Assembly: GCF_900188085.1 (NCBI RefSeq)
Contig: NZ_FZOU01000009.1
Span: 62,001-126,000 of the forward strand
From: Granulicella rosea
GTDB lineage: Bacteria; Acidobacteriota; Terriglobia; Terriglobales; Acidobacteriaceae
DNA length: 64,000 nt
Reading direction: 5' to 3'
Below, in pieces: positions 55,013-62,665 of the stretch. Position 1 is the stretch's first letter, and each line of letters begins with the position of its first letter. The notes under the pieces were generated by a model. It was given only the letters and a program-made list of their open reading frames with translations. It searched no databases and was not told the origin of the DNA. A program made the translations under genes and the position numbers.

Positions 55013-56578
55013 CTAAAACAGCCCCATCTGCGTGTTCGTCACCAGCCACTCTTCGAACGACGGCAGCGTCAGCTCCGCGCGTATCTCCTTCGAGACGATC
55101 TGCATGGCGACCGCGCGCCGCTGCTTCGCCGGCACGCGCCGAAAGGCCTCGTCCGTCCGGCCACGCGTCGCGACGATCTCATCGAGCTTCGCCGCGAGCT
55201 TTGCGCCGGGATATCGCCCGTCCACCGCTGCCTGCCGCTGCCGTTCGGCCCACTCCTCATAGACCGATTCGGCGTTCACCAACTCCTCGCGCTGCGCACG
55301 GCCACGCGTGGCCTTGTCGGCCAGCTCGCGCCGGCGCCGGCTGGTGACGAAGTCCGCCGGAATCGGCAGCCCGTTCTCAATCGAATAGATCGCGAGTCCA
55401 GCCGGATTGTCCACGCGATTCCGCGTCGCACCCGTCATCTGCGACTCGAGATACTCGATCGTATCCAGAATCTGGCCTGCATCATGAGCCGCTGCAAGCT
55501 GGCTCGCGCGCGCCGGCAGAACGCCCAGCCGCAGCAGGGCGTCAACCGCCTCTTGCCTGTCCAGCGCAAGCGGCGTCTCTTTCGCCTCGATCGCAACCGC
55601 CGCAGACAGCTCACGCCGATCCTGACGCGTATCCGACCGCGTGCTCGCGAGCAGGTCCAACAGCTCCTGCCCTGGCGTCAGCACGATCTTGTAGCCGGTC
55701 TTGGTCGACATCGGCTGGATGTCCCACTTGGCGATGTACTTGATGTTCACCAGCTCGTTCAGCGCCAGTCCCATCGTGCTCTTGATCTTCGAAAGATGCG
55801 GATACGCCTGCACATTCAGCAGGTTGCAGAGCTCGGCGTAGTCCTTCTCGACCGCCCGGCCCTGGCTGGCGTGAAACCACATATGCAGGTAGCCGAAGAT
55901 GCCCTTCGCGGTCGGCCGCGTGAGTTGCTTGTAGGCGTTGAAGTCCTCGGGAATGACGTAGCGCTGGTTGAGGTTCTCGATCAGCCAGTCCTCAAGCACG
56001 ACCTCGTAGTGCTCCTGCTTTTCGCCGCCCGTCAGGTTGCTCGAACCGGTGCGCCGAAAGGTGCGGAAGACGTGCAGCACCTCGTCCGAATAGACCTTCT
56101 TGGCCGCGAAGTATACCACCTGCTCGGAGGTGATGGTCGTGTCGGTCATGCGCTTGCCCCAGCGCACGATCTCCTCGTAGATCTCGCCGTTGCGCGAAAG
56201 GCCCAGCTCCTGAATCATGCGGTAGCCGCTGAAGCGGATCGGGTTCTGAATCTGTCCCGTGCGAGCGCTCTCCTCGCGGACGATCTTCAACAGCGCGATG
56301 AACTTGTCGCGGTCGGTCGTCGACGGCAGGCCTAGCTGCTCGGAGCCGCGAAACTCCGCCGCCACCTTGACCTTGTGCCCGTTGCGAAAGACGATCTGCT
56401 CCACGCGCCGCGAGGTCTTGTGCTTGTCGCGCGCATCATTTGCGCCGAAGAAGCCGATCTGCAACAGATTCTTTTCAAACCGCACCAGATCAACATCAAC
56501 AGCGATCGGCATCAGCGTAGAGACCGCGTCTTTACGGGCTTTGGCGCTGTTGCGAGATGTAGTGCGCAAGGTCGGCAT
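55013..56578 (-). CDS. Plasmid replication initiator, RPA family
   Basis: 521 residues. I recognise it as the replication initiator protein A type found on plasmids of Alphaproteobacteria and Acidobacteria. The core (about 30-320) has winged-helix-like stretches: LLQIGFFGANDARDKHKTSR, GLPSTTDRDKFIALLKIVR, VYSDEVLHVFRTFRRTG, LTRPTAKGIFGYLHMWFHAS. A charged C-terminal extension (about 340-521) follows. ATG at 56578, with an AT-rich promoter region upstream and then the iteron array, the usual order of an iteron replicon. Convergent with the partition operon. Appears intact. Confidence 0.85.
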   Translation of the reverse strand: MPTLRTTSRNSAKARKDAVSTLMPIAVDVDLVRFEKNLLQIGFFGANDARDKHKTSRRVEQIVFRNGHKVKVAAEFRGSEQLGLPSTTDRDKFIALLKIVREESARTGQIQNPIRFSGYRMIQELGLSRNGEIYEEIVRWGKRMTDTTITSEQVVYFAAKKVYSDEVLHVFRTFRRTGSSNLTGGEKQEHYEVVLEDWLIENLNQRYVIPEDFNAYKQLTRPTAKGIFGYLHMWFHASQGRAVEKDYAELCNLLNVQAYPHLSKIKSTMGLALNELVNIKYIAKWDIQPMSTKTGYKIVLTPGQELLDLLASTRSDTRQDRRELSAAVAIEAKETPLALDRQEAVDALLRLGVLPARASQLAAAHDAGQILDTIEYLESQMTGATRNRVDNPAGLAIYSIENGLPIPADFVTSRRRRELADKATRGRAQREELVNAESVYEEWAERQRQAAVDGRYPGAKLAAKLDEIVATRGRTDEAFRRVPAKQRRAVAMQIVSKEIRAELTLPSFEEWLVTNTQMGLF

Positions 56579-56705
56579 AGGATGCTGGTGCAGCGGGCGG
56601 ATCTATGTTGGTTGAATCCTATAAGAAAAACATCTTCTGTAAAGACAGGTAAAAACTATGGGGAATAGTAACTAATTCAGCAATAAGAAGTTAGCCATCG
56701 ATCTT

Positions 56706-57380
56706 TGCCAGCGCACCTCTCTAACTCTGCCAGCGCACCTCTCGGATCGTGGATGCGGGCCTCTCGCCGGGGCGCCAGCCAACGTCTCGCGGGCTGCCAG
56801 CGCGCCTCTCGGGTGTGCCAGCCGACCTCTCTGTGCTGTGCCACGGAACCTCTCTATGGTTCGACCCAGTGAGAAATGCACCGGAGACGATGCACAATCG
56901 CGCCGCGACAAGCGTTTCTGCCAGCGCACCTCTCTAGCCTTCGTCTGAAATGCACGATGAATGGTGCATTCGACCGCATGCCGTGCCAACCAACCTCTCG
57001 CTGCAGGACGCGTTTCGCGGGGAGCCTGCGGAGAACGCAGGCAGGCGAGAGGTCTGCTGGCAGAAATTGTCCAATCCGTACGGAAAGATTTGTTCGTAAG
57101 TAGCTCATTCGCATTGGTTTTGCTCGCTTTGTGCCAGCCATCCTCTCTATTCGATGGGGAATGCGATGGGGAGCGGATGGACGAGAGGTCGGCTGGCGGA
57201 AGGGAGGCGGCTAAGACCAACGGCCGATCGCGAGCATCCGCAAGGATGCGAGAGGTTGGCTGGCAAAGACGCGAAGGAGCGCGATCCCATCCGCCAGAGG
57301 GTATGCTTCCGGGGGCTCTCCGGCCTGCAAGCGGCTTTGCTTTCTGTGGGTTCGTCCGCGTCGGTGCCAGCCGACCTCTC
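56706..57380. repeat. Iteron array, 13 copies of TGCCAGCSNACCTCTC
   Basis: Plus-strand copies at 56706, 56728, 56773, 56795, 56816, 56839, 56919, 56984, 57132 and 57365; minus-strand copies at 57047-57062, 57183-57198 and 57250-57265. Spacing of the first cluster is near 21-23 bp (two helical turns), then wider. The last T or G varies; 56839 and 56773 are the least conserved, and a further half copy ends in GGGCCTCTC near 56764. Expected binding sites of the RPA initiator. Confidence 0.9.
56949..56970. promoter_or_regulatory. AATGCAC-GTGCATT inverted repeat inside the iteron array
   Basis: 7-bp arms around an 8-base spacer; a related ATGCACC/GATGCAC pair lies at 56876-56895. Different from the iterons, so possibly a second protein's site. 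Confidence 0.45.
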
Positions 57381-57594
57381 GCATCTTTTCGCGGCATCAA
57401 TCTTTTGCACGATTTGTTGACATTCTGCGCTAAACTGGCACCCTCAGCGGAAGCAGATTGACTGCACCTGGGTAGGTGAGTCGCGGGTCCATCGCGCGTG
57501 CTCCCTAGGGCCCCGCAAAACTCCAGACCCTGGCTCTTTCCATGGGCATTTCCAGATCAACGTAGATCATTCCGCGCACCTCAGGGAGAACGAC

Positions 57595-58353
57595 ATGAAT
57601 CTTCAGAAGCGTCTTGCAGCCGAGTTTGTCGGCACTTTTTGGCTGGTCTTCGGCGGCTGCGGCAGCGCCGTGCTGGCCGCGGCCTTTCCCGCTCTTGGCA
57701 TTGGTTTCGTGGGCGTCTCGCTTGCCTTCGGGCTTACGGTTTTGACGATGGCGTTTGCCATCGGCCATATCTCGGGCTGCCACCTGAACCCGGCCGTGTC
57801 GGTTGGCCTGGTGGTCGGCAAGCGCTTTCCGGCGGCGGAGCTGCTGCCGTATACGGTGGCTCAGGTGCTGGGCGGCATCGCCGGCAGCGCGGTGCTGTAT
57901 GTGATCGCCAGCGGCAAGCCGGGCTTCGCGCTGGGCGGCTTTGCGACGAACGGCTATGGCGCGAACTCGCCTGGCGGCTACTCGCTGCTCGCCTGCTTCG
58001 TGGCGGAGCTGGTGCTGACCTGCCTGTTCCTGCTCATCATCCTCGGCTCGACCGATGTGCGCGCGCCAAAGGGCTTCGCGCCGATCGCCATCGGCCTCGG
58101 CCTGACGCTGATCCACCTGATCAGTATCCCCGTGACGAACACGTCGGTGAACCCCGCGCGCAGCACGGCGCCGGCGCTCTTCGTCCACGGCGCCGCGCTC
58201 AGCCAGCTCTGGTTGTTCTGGGTCGCGCCGATCCTGGGCGCGGCGATCGCCGGCCTCATCTACAACTTCATCTTCGCCGAGGAGGTGGATGCGACCAAGC
58301 ACGCGGTGGTCGCGAAGCCGGAGTACGAGGCTTTGCCGAATACCTCGGCGTAA
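57595..58353 (+). CDS. aqpZ: Aquaporin Z
   Basis: 252 residues, six membrane helices and two half-helices with NPA motifs (GCHLNPAVS and SVNPARS). His and Arg around the selectivity filter fit a water channel, not a glycerol facilitator. ATG preceded by AGGGAGAACGAC. Lies just beyond the origin. Confidence 0.96.
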   Translation: MNLQKRLAAEFVGTFWLVFGGCGSAVLAAAFPALGIGFVGVSLAFGLTVLTMAFAIGHISGCHLNPAVSVGLVVGKRFPAAELLPYTVAQVLGGIAGSAVLYVIASGKPGFALGGFATNGYGANSPGGYSLLACFVAELVLTCLFLLIILGSTDVRAPKGFAPIAIGLGLTLIHLISIPVTNTSVNPARSTAPALFVHGAALSQLWLFWVAPILGAAIAGLIYNFIFAEEVDATKHAVVAKPEYEALPNTSA

Positions 58354-58422
58354 TTGGGAGGTGGCAGGGCGATCCTCGGCTGTCTGCCTCGGCGCGCCTT
58401 GCCATGCCGCACCTCAAAGGCT

Positions 58423-58564
58423 CGTCATTCTGAACGCAGTGAAGAACCCCGTATTGGCTTTTTTTGTTGCTTGTCTTTGTTGGAACTCCGACGCAGGTCG
58501 CGTGAATCGAACAAAGGCAAAGCAAAGGCCAATACGGGGTTTCTTCACTGCGTTCAGAATGACG
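58423..58564. repeat. Dispersed repeat, inverted pair (copy J)
   Basis: Left arm CGTCATTCTGAACGCAGTGA to GTATTGGC (58423-58458); right arm GCCAATACGGGG to GTTCAGAATGACG (58528-58564). Nearly perfect 36-bp stem with about a 70-base loop, between convergent aquaporin and kinase genes; could end both transcripts. Confidence 0.85.
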
Positions 58565-58633
58565 AATTCGGTTGCGAGTCCAGTGAAAGTCCTCGCTGCC
58601 TAAACTCTCAACGAGCAACAACAGGCAGCCTCG

Positions 58634-59548
58634 CTAGCGCGCGGTCCTGGCCCGCCAGACTGCCCCGGCGATGGGGTCGACCACGCCGTCCAGCGTTCGG
58701 ACGTCGGGGAACTCTTCGCGCACCGCGGCGATCAGCGACTGACGAACGGGTTCGACCATCTCCATGATCGACCCGGCGAAGGCCACGGGCGGCGCCCATC
58801 CGGGATCGTCCGAGGCGAGCTTCAGCCGGCGGATGATCAGCCGCACGAGGTACGCAAGCTCGCGGCCCTGGCGGTCGAGCACCTGCCCGGCGACGGCGTC
58901 GCCCTGCCGCGCGCAGGCCAGTACGACCGACGTGAGCTTCGAGAAATCCGGCGCGGGCTGGCGGTTGCCATAGGCGACCAGCTCGTCGATCGAGCGCAGC
59001 TCCCACAGGTCGAGGATGGCGGCCATCAGCAGCGTGGCGCGGCCTTCGTCATGCGCCAGAAACGCCGCGCGCAGGCCCTCGAAGCCGATCCGGTAGCCCG
59101 AGCCCTGATCGGACAGCGCCGGGCCCCAGCCGCCGGCGCTGGTCAGCACGCCGGCCGGGGTGCGGCCCGCGACGTTCGAGCCCGTGCCCGCGAGGACCAG
59201 CACACCGGGCTGTCCGGGAAAGGCCGCGTCGAGCGCGATCTCCACGTCGCCGAGCAACAAGAGCTTGCCCCCCACGCGCTCGCCGATGGTCTTGCGCAGC
59301 CAGTCCGCGACCATGGGAACGCTCTCGCCCGCGGCGCCCACGCAGGTCCGCTTGATCGACCGCATGGAGACGCCTGTGGCGGCGGAAAGCTGCGCCAGCG
59401 CCGCGTCCAGATTGTGCGTGGCGGACTCGGCATCGGTCCGCATCCGTTTGATGGTGCCGGTTCGTACGCGGGCAAGTTCGCGTTTGTCGTCGGCCAGCAC
59501 ATAGTCTGTCTTCGTGCCGCCTGCATCCAGCGCCAGATAAAAGCTCAT
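58634..59548 (-). CDS. BadF/BadG-family kinase, probable N-acetylglucosamine kinase
   Basis: 304 residues; ATG at 59548. Actin-like ATPase fold: DAGGTKTDYVLAD (phosphate 1), LVLAGTGSNVAGR, and GWGPALSDQGSGYRIG, typical of GlcNAc kinases. With the sugar transporter upstream it suggests amino-sugar uptake and phosphorylation, though glucose-type specificity is possible. Confidence 0.82.
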   Translation of the reverse strand: MSFYLALDAGGTKTDYVLADDKRELARVRTGTIKRMRTDAESATHNLDAALAQLSAATGVSMRSIKRTCVGAAGESVPMVADWLRKTIGERVGGKLLLLGDVEIALDAAFPGQPGVLVLAGTGSNVAGRTPAGVLTSAGGWGPALSDQGSGYRIGFEGLRAAFLAHDEGRATLLMAAILDLWELRSIDELVAYGNRQPAPDFSKLTSVVLACARQGDAVAGQVLDRQGRELAYLVRLIIRRLKLASDDPGWAPPVAFAGSIMEMVEPVRQSLIAAVREEFPDVRTLDGVVDPIAGAVWRARTAR

Positions 59549-59585
59549 GCGTTCGTGTACTCCGCTTACGACAGCTTGGTCAAGT

Positions 59586-59643
59586 CCCCGGGGCGAAAGC
59601 CCTGTTCGCTCCGGGGAATGCTTCATGAGGCTGAAGCCTCATG
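59586..59643. repeat. Double hairpin between transporter and kinase genes
   Basis: First hairpin CCCCGGGGCGAA / TTCGCTCCGGGG with one mismatch (59586-59616), then CATGAGGCT / AGCCTCATG (59624-59643). The second motif resembles the repeat near 54886. Possibly a transcript-stabilising or terminating element. Confidence 0.55.
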
Positions 59644-59659
59644 CTCCATACGAAGACGT

Positions 59660-60940
59660 TTAAACTACCTCGGGCGGCGGCAACGTAGCGATCGAGGCCA
59701 CGGTCTGCTTATGTCCGTCGAGCGCGAAATAGAGCAGGTAGACATAGCAGAGCAGCACGATGGCGAAGCTGCGCTGATAGCCGAAGGCGTCGGCCAGCAC
59801 GCCCTGCAGCGGCGGGATCAGCGCGCCGCCGACGATCATGGTGACGAGGATGCCCGAGCCCTGACTGGTGTGTCTGCCAAGCCCTTCGAGCGACATGGGG
59901 AAGATGCAGGGCCACATGACGGAGTTGAAGAGGCCGCACGAGACCACCGCCCACATCGCCACCGGGCCGTGGCCGAAGATCGCCGCGGCCATGCACAGGA
60001 TGGCGAGCACGCAGACGAAGGCCAGCGCACGCGGCGCGCGGACGCGTTGCAGGGCAAAGAAGCCGATCAGCCGCCCGACCATCGCGCCGCCCCAGTAGAG
60101 CGAGACATAGTGCGTGGCCTCGGCGTGGCTCAGGCCGCCCATCGAAGGCTGCCCGAGGAAGTTGATGATGATGCTGCCGAGCGCGACCTCCGCGCCGACG
60201 TAGGTGAAGATGCCCACGGCGCCGAAGCGCAGATTGCGGAAGTCCCACGCGCTGCCGGTCTTCACCGCGGCCTTATCTTCGGTGGCGATCAGCACCGGCA
60301 GGTGGACGAAGCGCGTGAGGATCGCCATCAGGAACGCGGCCGCGGCCAGCACCATGTACGGCGCCTGCACAGAGTGCGCAAGCTGCGCGGCGGTGGCGCC
60401 GGCGGCGATGAAGATGAACATCGCGCCCACCTTTGGCGCCAGCGTGCCGGCGAGCGAGTTCAGGAACCCGCACAGGTTCAGGCGCGAGGCGGCGGTCTCC
60501 GGCGGGCCAAGCGCGCCGACGTAGGGGTTGATGGCGACCTGCAGCAGCGCGAGTCCGCTGCCGATGACGAAGAGCGCGAAGAGGAAGAGCGGATACAGAA
60601 TCAACCGCGAGGCCGGAAGAAAGAGCAGCAGGCCGAAGGCGATGGTCGCGAGCGAGACGACGATGCCGCTCTGGTAGCCGATCCGGCTGACCACCCTGCC
60701 CGCAGGCGCCGACATGACGAAGTACGCGCCGAAGAACGCCGACTGCACCAGCAGGGCGAGGAAGTTGGTCAGGTGGAAGAGGTCTTTGAAGTGCGCGACC
60801 AGCACGTCGTTCATCGTGGTGATGAAGCCGATGCCGAAGAAGAGCGAGACCATCAGCGTCAGCGGAACGGCGTAGCTGCCCTGCGGCGCCTCTGTGTTCG
60901 CCAACGTGGTCGATGTGCTGCTGGATGTCCCACCCGCCAT
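59660..60940 (-). CDS. Sugar MFS transporter (FGHS/NagP-like)
   Basis: 426 residues, 12 membrane segments. Fucose/glucose/galactose:H+ symporter type: FFGIGFITTMNDVLV, FFGAYFVMSAPAGRVV, LLQVAINPYVGALG. The ATG at 60940 with GGAGAG upstream is chosen over the longer frame. Paired with the kinase it suggests N-acetylglucosamine uptake. Confidence 0.88.
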   Translation of the reverse strand: MAGGTSSSTSTTLANTEAPQGSYAVPLTLMVSLFFGIGFITTMNDVLVAHFKDLFHLTNFLALLVQSAFFGAYFVMSAPAGRVVSRIGYQSGIVVSLATIAFGLLLFLPASRLILYPLFLFALFVIGSGLALLQVAINPYVGALGPPETAASRLNLCGFLNSLAGTLAPKVGAMFIFIAAGATAAQLAHSVQAPYMVLAAAAFLMAILTRFVHLPVLIATEDKAAVKTGSAWDFRNLRFGAVGIFTYVGAEVALGSIIINFLGQPSMGGLSHAEATHYVSLYWGGAMVGRLIGFFALQRVRAPRALAFVCVLAILCMAAAIFGHGPVAMWAVVSCGLFNSVMWPCIFPMSLEGLGRHTSQGSGILVTMIVGGALIPPLQGVLADAFGYQRSFAIVLLCYVYLLYFALDGHKQTVASIATLPPPEVV

Positions 60941-61028
60941 TGCGCTCTCCGTTCGGTGCAGTGTATCCAACCAACGTACCGCGTGTTGGCGAGATAGGGA
61001 ACTGGAAAGCGCGGAGAGGATGTTCCGT

Positions 61029-61439
61029 TCAGGATACGAACAGTCGGGAATGGACGACGCGAAGGCCAAGCTCCGTTTCAAACGCGTTGAAATCGCGGTC
61101 GCGATGAAGCAGCGCGTATCCTTCCATCAAGCAGAAGGTCGCAATGACGCAATCGATGGTCTTACGGATTGTATAGCCTCTGGCGCGTAAAGCACGATAG
61201 TTCTCCGCCGCCGCTACAGCGAGCGATTCGCCGCCGGTATTGAAGACGGTGAAACGTTCGAGCTCATGTTGTGTCAGGCGGGCGTTGGCTTCGGTGGAAA
61301 TCCCTTGCAATATCTCGCACAGGATCAAGTCGGTCAACCCAATCGGCTCCCGATCCACTTCGATCTCCAGCCACATCGTCTCCGGAGTGACGACGCCGCG
61401 CAGATAGTCCACCCATACGCTCGTATCGACAATCACCAT
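61029..61439 (-). CDS. vapC: PIN-domain toxin VapC
   Basis: 136 residues. PIN fold with acidic residues Asp5 (VDTSVWVD), Glu42 (LCEILQG), Asp96 (KTIDCVIA) and Asp114/116 (HRDRDF), expected to cleave RNA. Starts 3 bases after the antitoxin stop. Confidence 0.93.
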   Translation of the reverse strand: MVIVDTSVWVDYLRGVVTPETMWLEIEVDREPIGLTDLILCEILQGISTEANARLTQHELERFTVFNTGGESLAVAAAENYRALRARGYTIRKTIDCVIATFCLMEGYALLHRDRDFNAFETELGLRVVHSRLFVS

Positions 61440-61442
61440 GGG

Positions 61443-61649
61443 CTACTGGTCGAACTCTCGATTGAGACGAGAGGATTCAAGATCCCCGACCCACTCGATC
61501 TTTCCTCGCAGCTTTCGTATGCCGCCTTGTGCACGCGTCTTCACGAGCAGCCGCAATCCAGCTTCCACGGCTGCTCGCTTTGTCGGGGCGCCACAGCTCT
61601 CCATCGCTTCACGAAGCAAATCGTCGTCGATTTCGATGTTGGTGCGCAT
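61443..61649 (-). CDS. vapB: VapB-type antitoxin
   Basis: 68 residues, MRTNIEIDDDLLREAMESCG: a ribbon-helix-helix DNA-binding start, then a tail (RGKIEWVGDLESSRLNREFD) that would plug the toxin. ATG at 61649; an in-frame upstream extension lacks support. Autoregulated operon with vapC expected. Confidence 0.88.
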   Translation of the reverse strand: MRTNIEIDDDLLREAMESCGAPTKRAAVEAGLRLLVKTRAQGGIRKLRGKIEWVGDLESSRLNREFDQ

Positions 61650-61761
61650 GACGAGCGGATCCTCTATGTGTAAGGATTGCACGTTTATGTGTAGGAAACA
61701 AGTTGCCAGTGAAGCCACGCTGCAGATCACCGCCAGTGGATAGGCGGGAGGCAAGTCAAAG

Positions 61762-62313
61762 CTAATACGGATGGTCCTGGGCTGGCTCGGAGAGCGGAAC
61801 CGGGGTAGCGTTCTCCTGGGGTTCGGTCTTCGCCTGGCGCCAGTTGTTCTTCAATACTTCGAGTCTGACCTTCGCGATGCCCGCGCGCAGAATGCCAAGC
61901 TCGCGCGCCGCGCCCGAGGAGAGGTCGATGACCCGGTCGGGCGAGAGCACGCCGCGATCGTTGATCTTAACCACAACCGACTTGCCGCTGGTTACATCCA
62001 CCACGCGCACCATGGTGCCGAAGGGAAGCGTACGATGGCAGGCCGTCAGTTGGTCCTTGTCGAAGATCTCGCCGCTTGCGGTCGGGTGTCCGTCGAGCAC
62101 GGAGCCATACCAGGAGGCGAGCCCGAGGTTGCTGCTGAACTTCTGAATGGCCCGCAGCGGATGATGCTGCGTGGCAAACTCCGTCTGCACCGAAGCCGCG
62201 AAGGCCGACGGCGAACTGGACGGGGGAGGCGGCAGCGGCGGCAGCGCCACGACCCACAGGCTGGCCACGGCCAGACACGCGACGATCAGGTCGATCTTTA
62301 GAAATCGAAGCAA
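61762..62313 (-). CDS. RlpA-like septal/cell-wall protein
   Basis: 183 residues; TTG start with GGAG 5 bases upstream. N-terminal membrane segment (about 8-25), Pro/Ser-rich linker, then a double-psi beta-barrel with GLASWYGSVLDGHPTASGEI and INDRGVLSPDRVIDLSSGAA. RlpA proteins are lytic transglycosylases acting on denuded glycan; no SPOR domain is present here. Confidence 0.88.
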   Translation of the reverse strand: MLRFLKIDLIVACLAVASLWVVALPPLPPPPSSSPSAFAASVQTEFATQHHPLRAIQKFSSNLGLASWYGSVLDGHPTASGEIFDKDQLTACHRTLPFGTMVRVVDVTSGKSVVVKINDRGVLSPDRVIDLSSGAARELGILRAGIAKVRLEVLKNNWRQAKTEPQENATPVPLSEPAQDHPY

Positions 62314-62665
62314 GCAATCTCCAGACCGGTGATGTTCCGGCCATCCCCAAGTTTACCGCGTTTGCCCGGTTAAACCTACCCCGGAGAACATGTTAGACAG
62401 GCTCGGCGGCGCGCTTGAGATGCTGTTTTGGGAAAGAGTGGTTGCCCGTTCGCGCCACATTTTCCAGTATTCAAGCCTGTTTCGTTCATCGACGCTATCG
62501 TTCGGAAGGTTTTGCGATGTCTCAAATTGTGACGCATATCTTTCTTGCGAACTTCGCGCTTTTCGTCCCACGAGTGAACCAAGGGCATTAACTCCTCAAG
62601 CGAGCCGTTGCCGCATACGCTAGAGTGGCGAGCGATGGAAACTCCGCCGCACGAGCCACTGCATC
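62314..62665. other. Gene-free region between divergent genes
   Basis: About 350 bases upstream of both the RlpA-like and MBOAT genes; presumably both promoters. I see no repeat or RNA gene in it. Confidence 0.5.

Larger units (their letters stand above)
56579..57594. other. Gene-free 1-kb region: probable replication origin (oriV)
   Basis: Divides into the rep promoter (AT-rich, 56590-56700, with TGTAAAGACAGGTAAAAA), the iteron array (56706-57380), an AT-richer stretch with the palindrome TCCGTACGGA (57075-57084), and 57381-57594 leading to aquaporin with nothing clear in it. A 242-codon open frame across the array is an artefact of the repeats. Confidence 0.75.

Noticed and set aside
56706-57380. 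CRISPR array
   Set aside because: Repeats are about 16 bp, imperfect, in both orientations and unevenly spaced; no cas genes nearby.
56672-57400. 242-codon minus-strand open frame across the iterons
   Set aside because: Its repeated residues (such as REVRWQ and AREVGWQ-like words) are translations of the iterons; no start signal.
57417-57436. TTGACA as a promoter for aquaporin
   Set aside because: The only -10-like word (TAAACT) is 8 bases away, too close; no better partner seen.
57381-57594. tRNA or other structured RNA before aquaporin
   Set aside because: No cloverleaf-like pairing or TTCGA-type loop could be found by eye.
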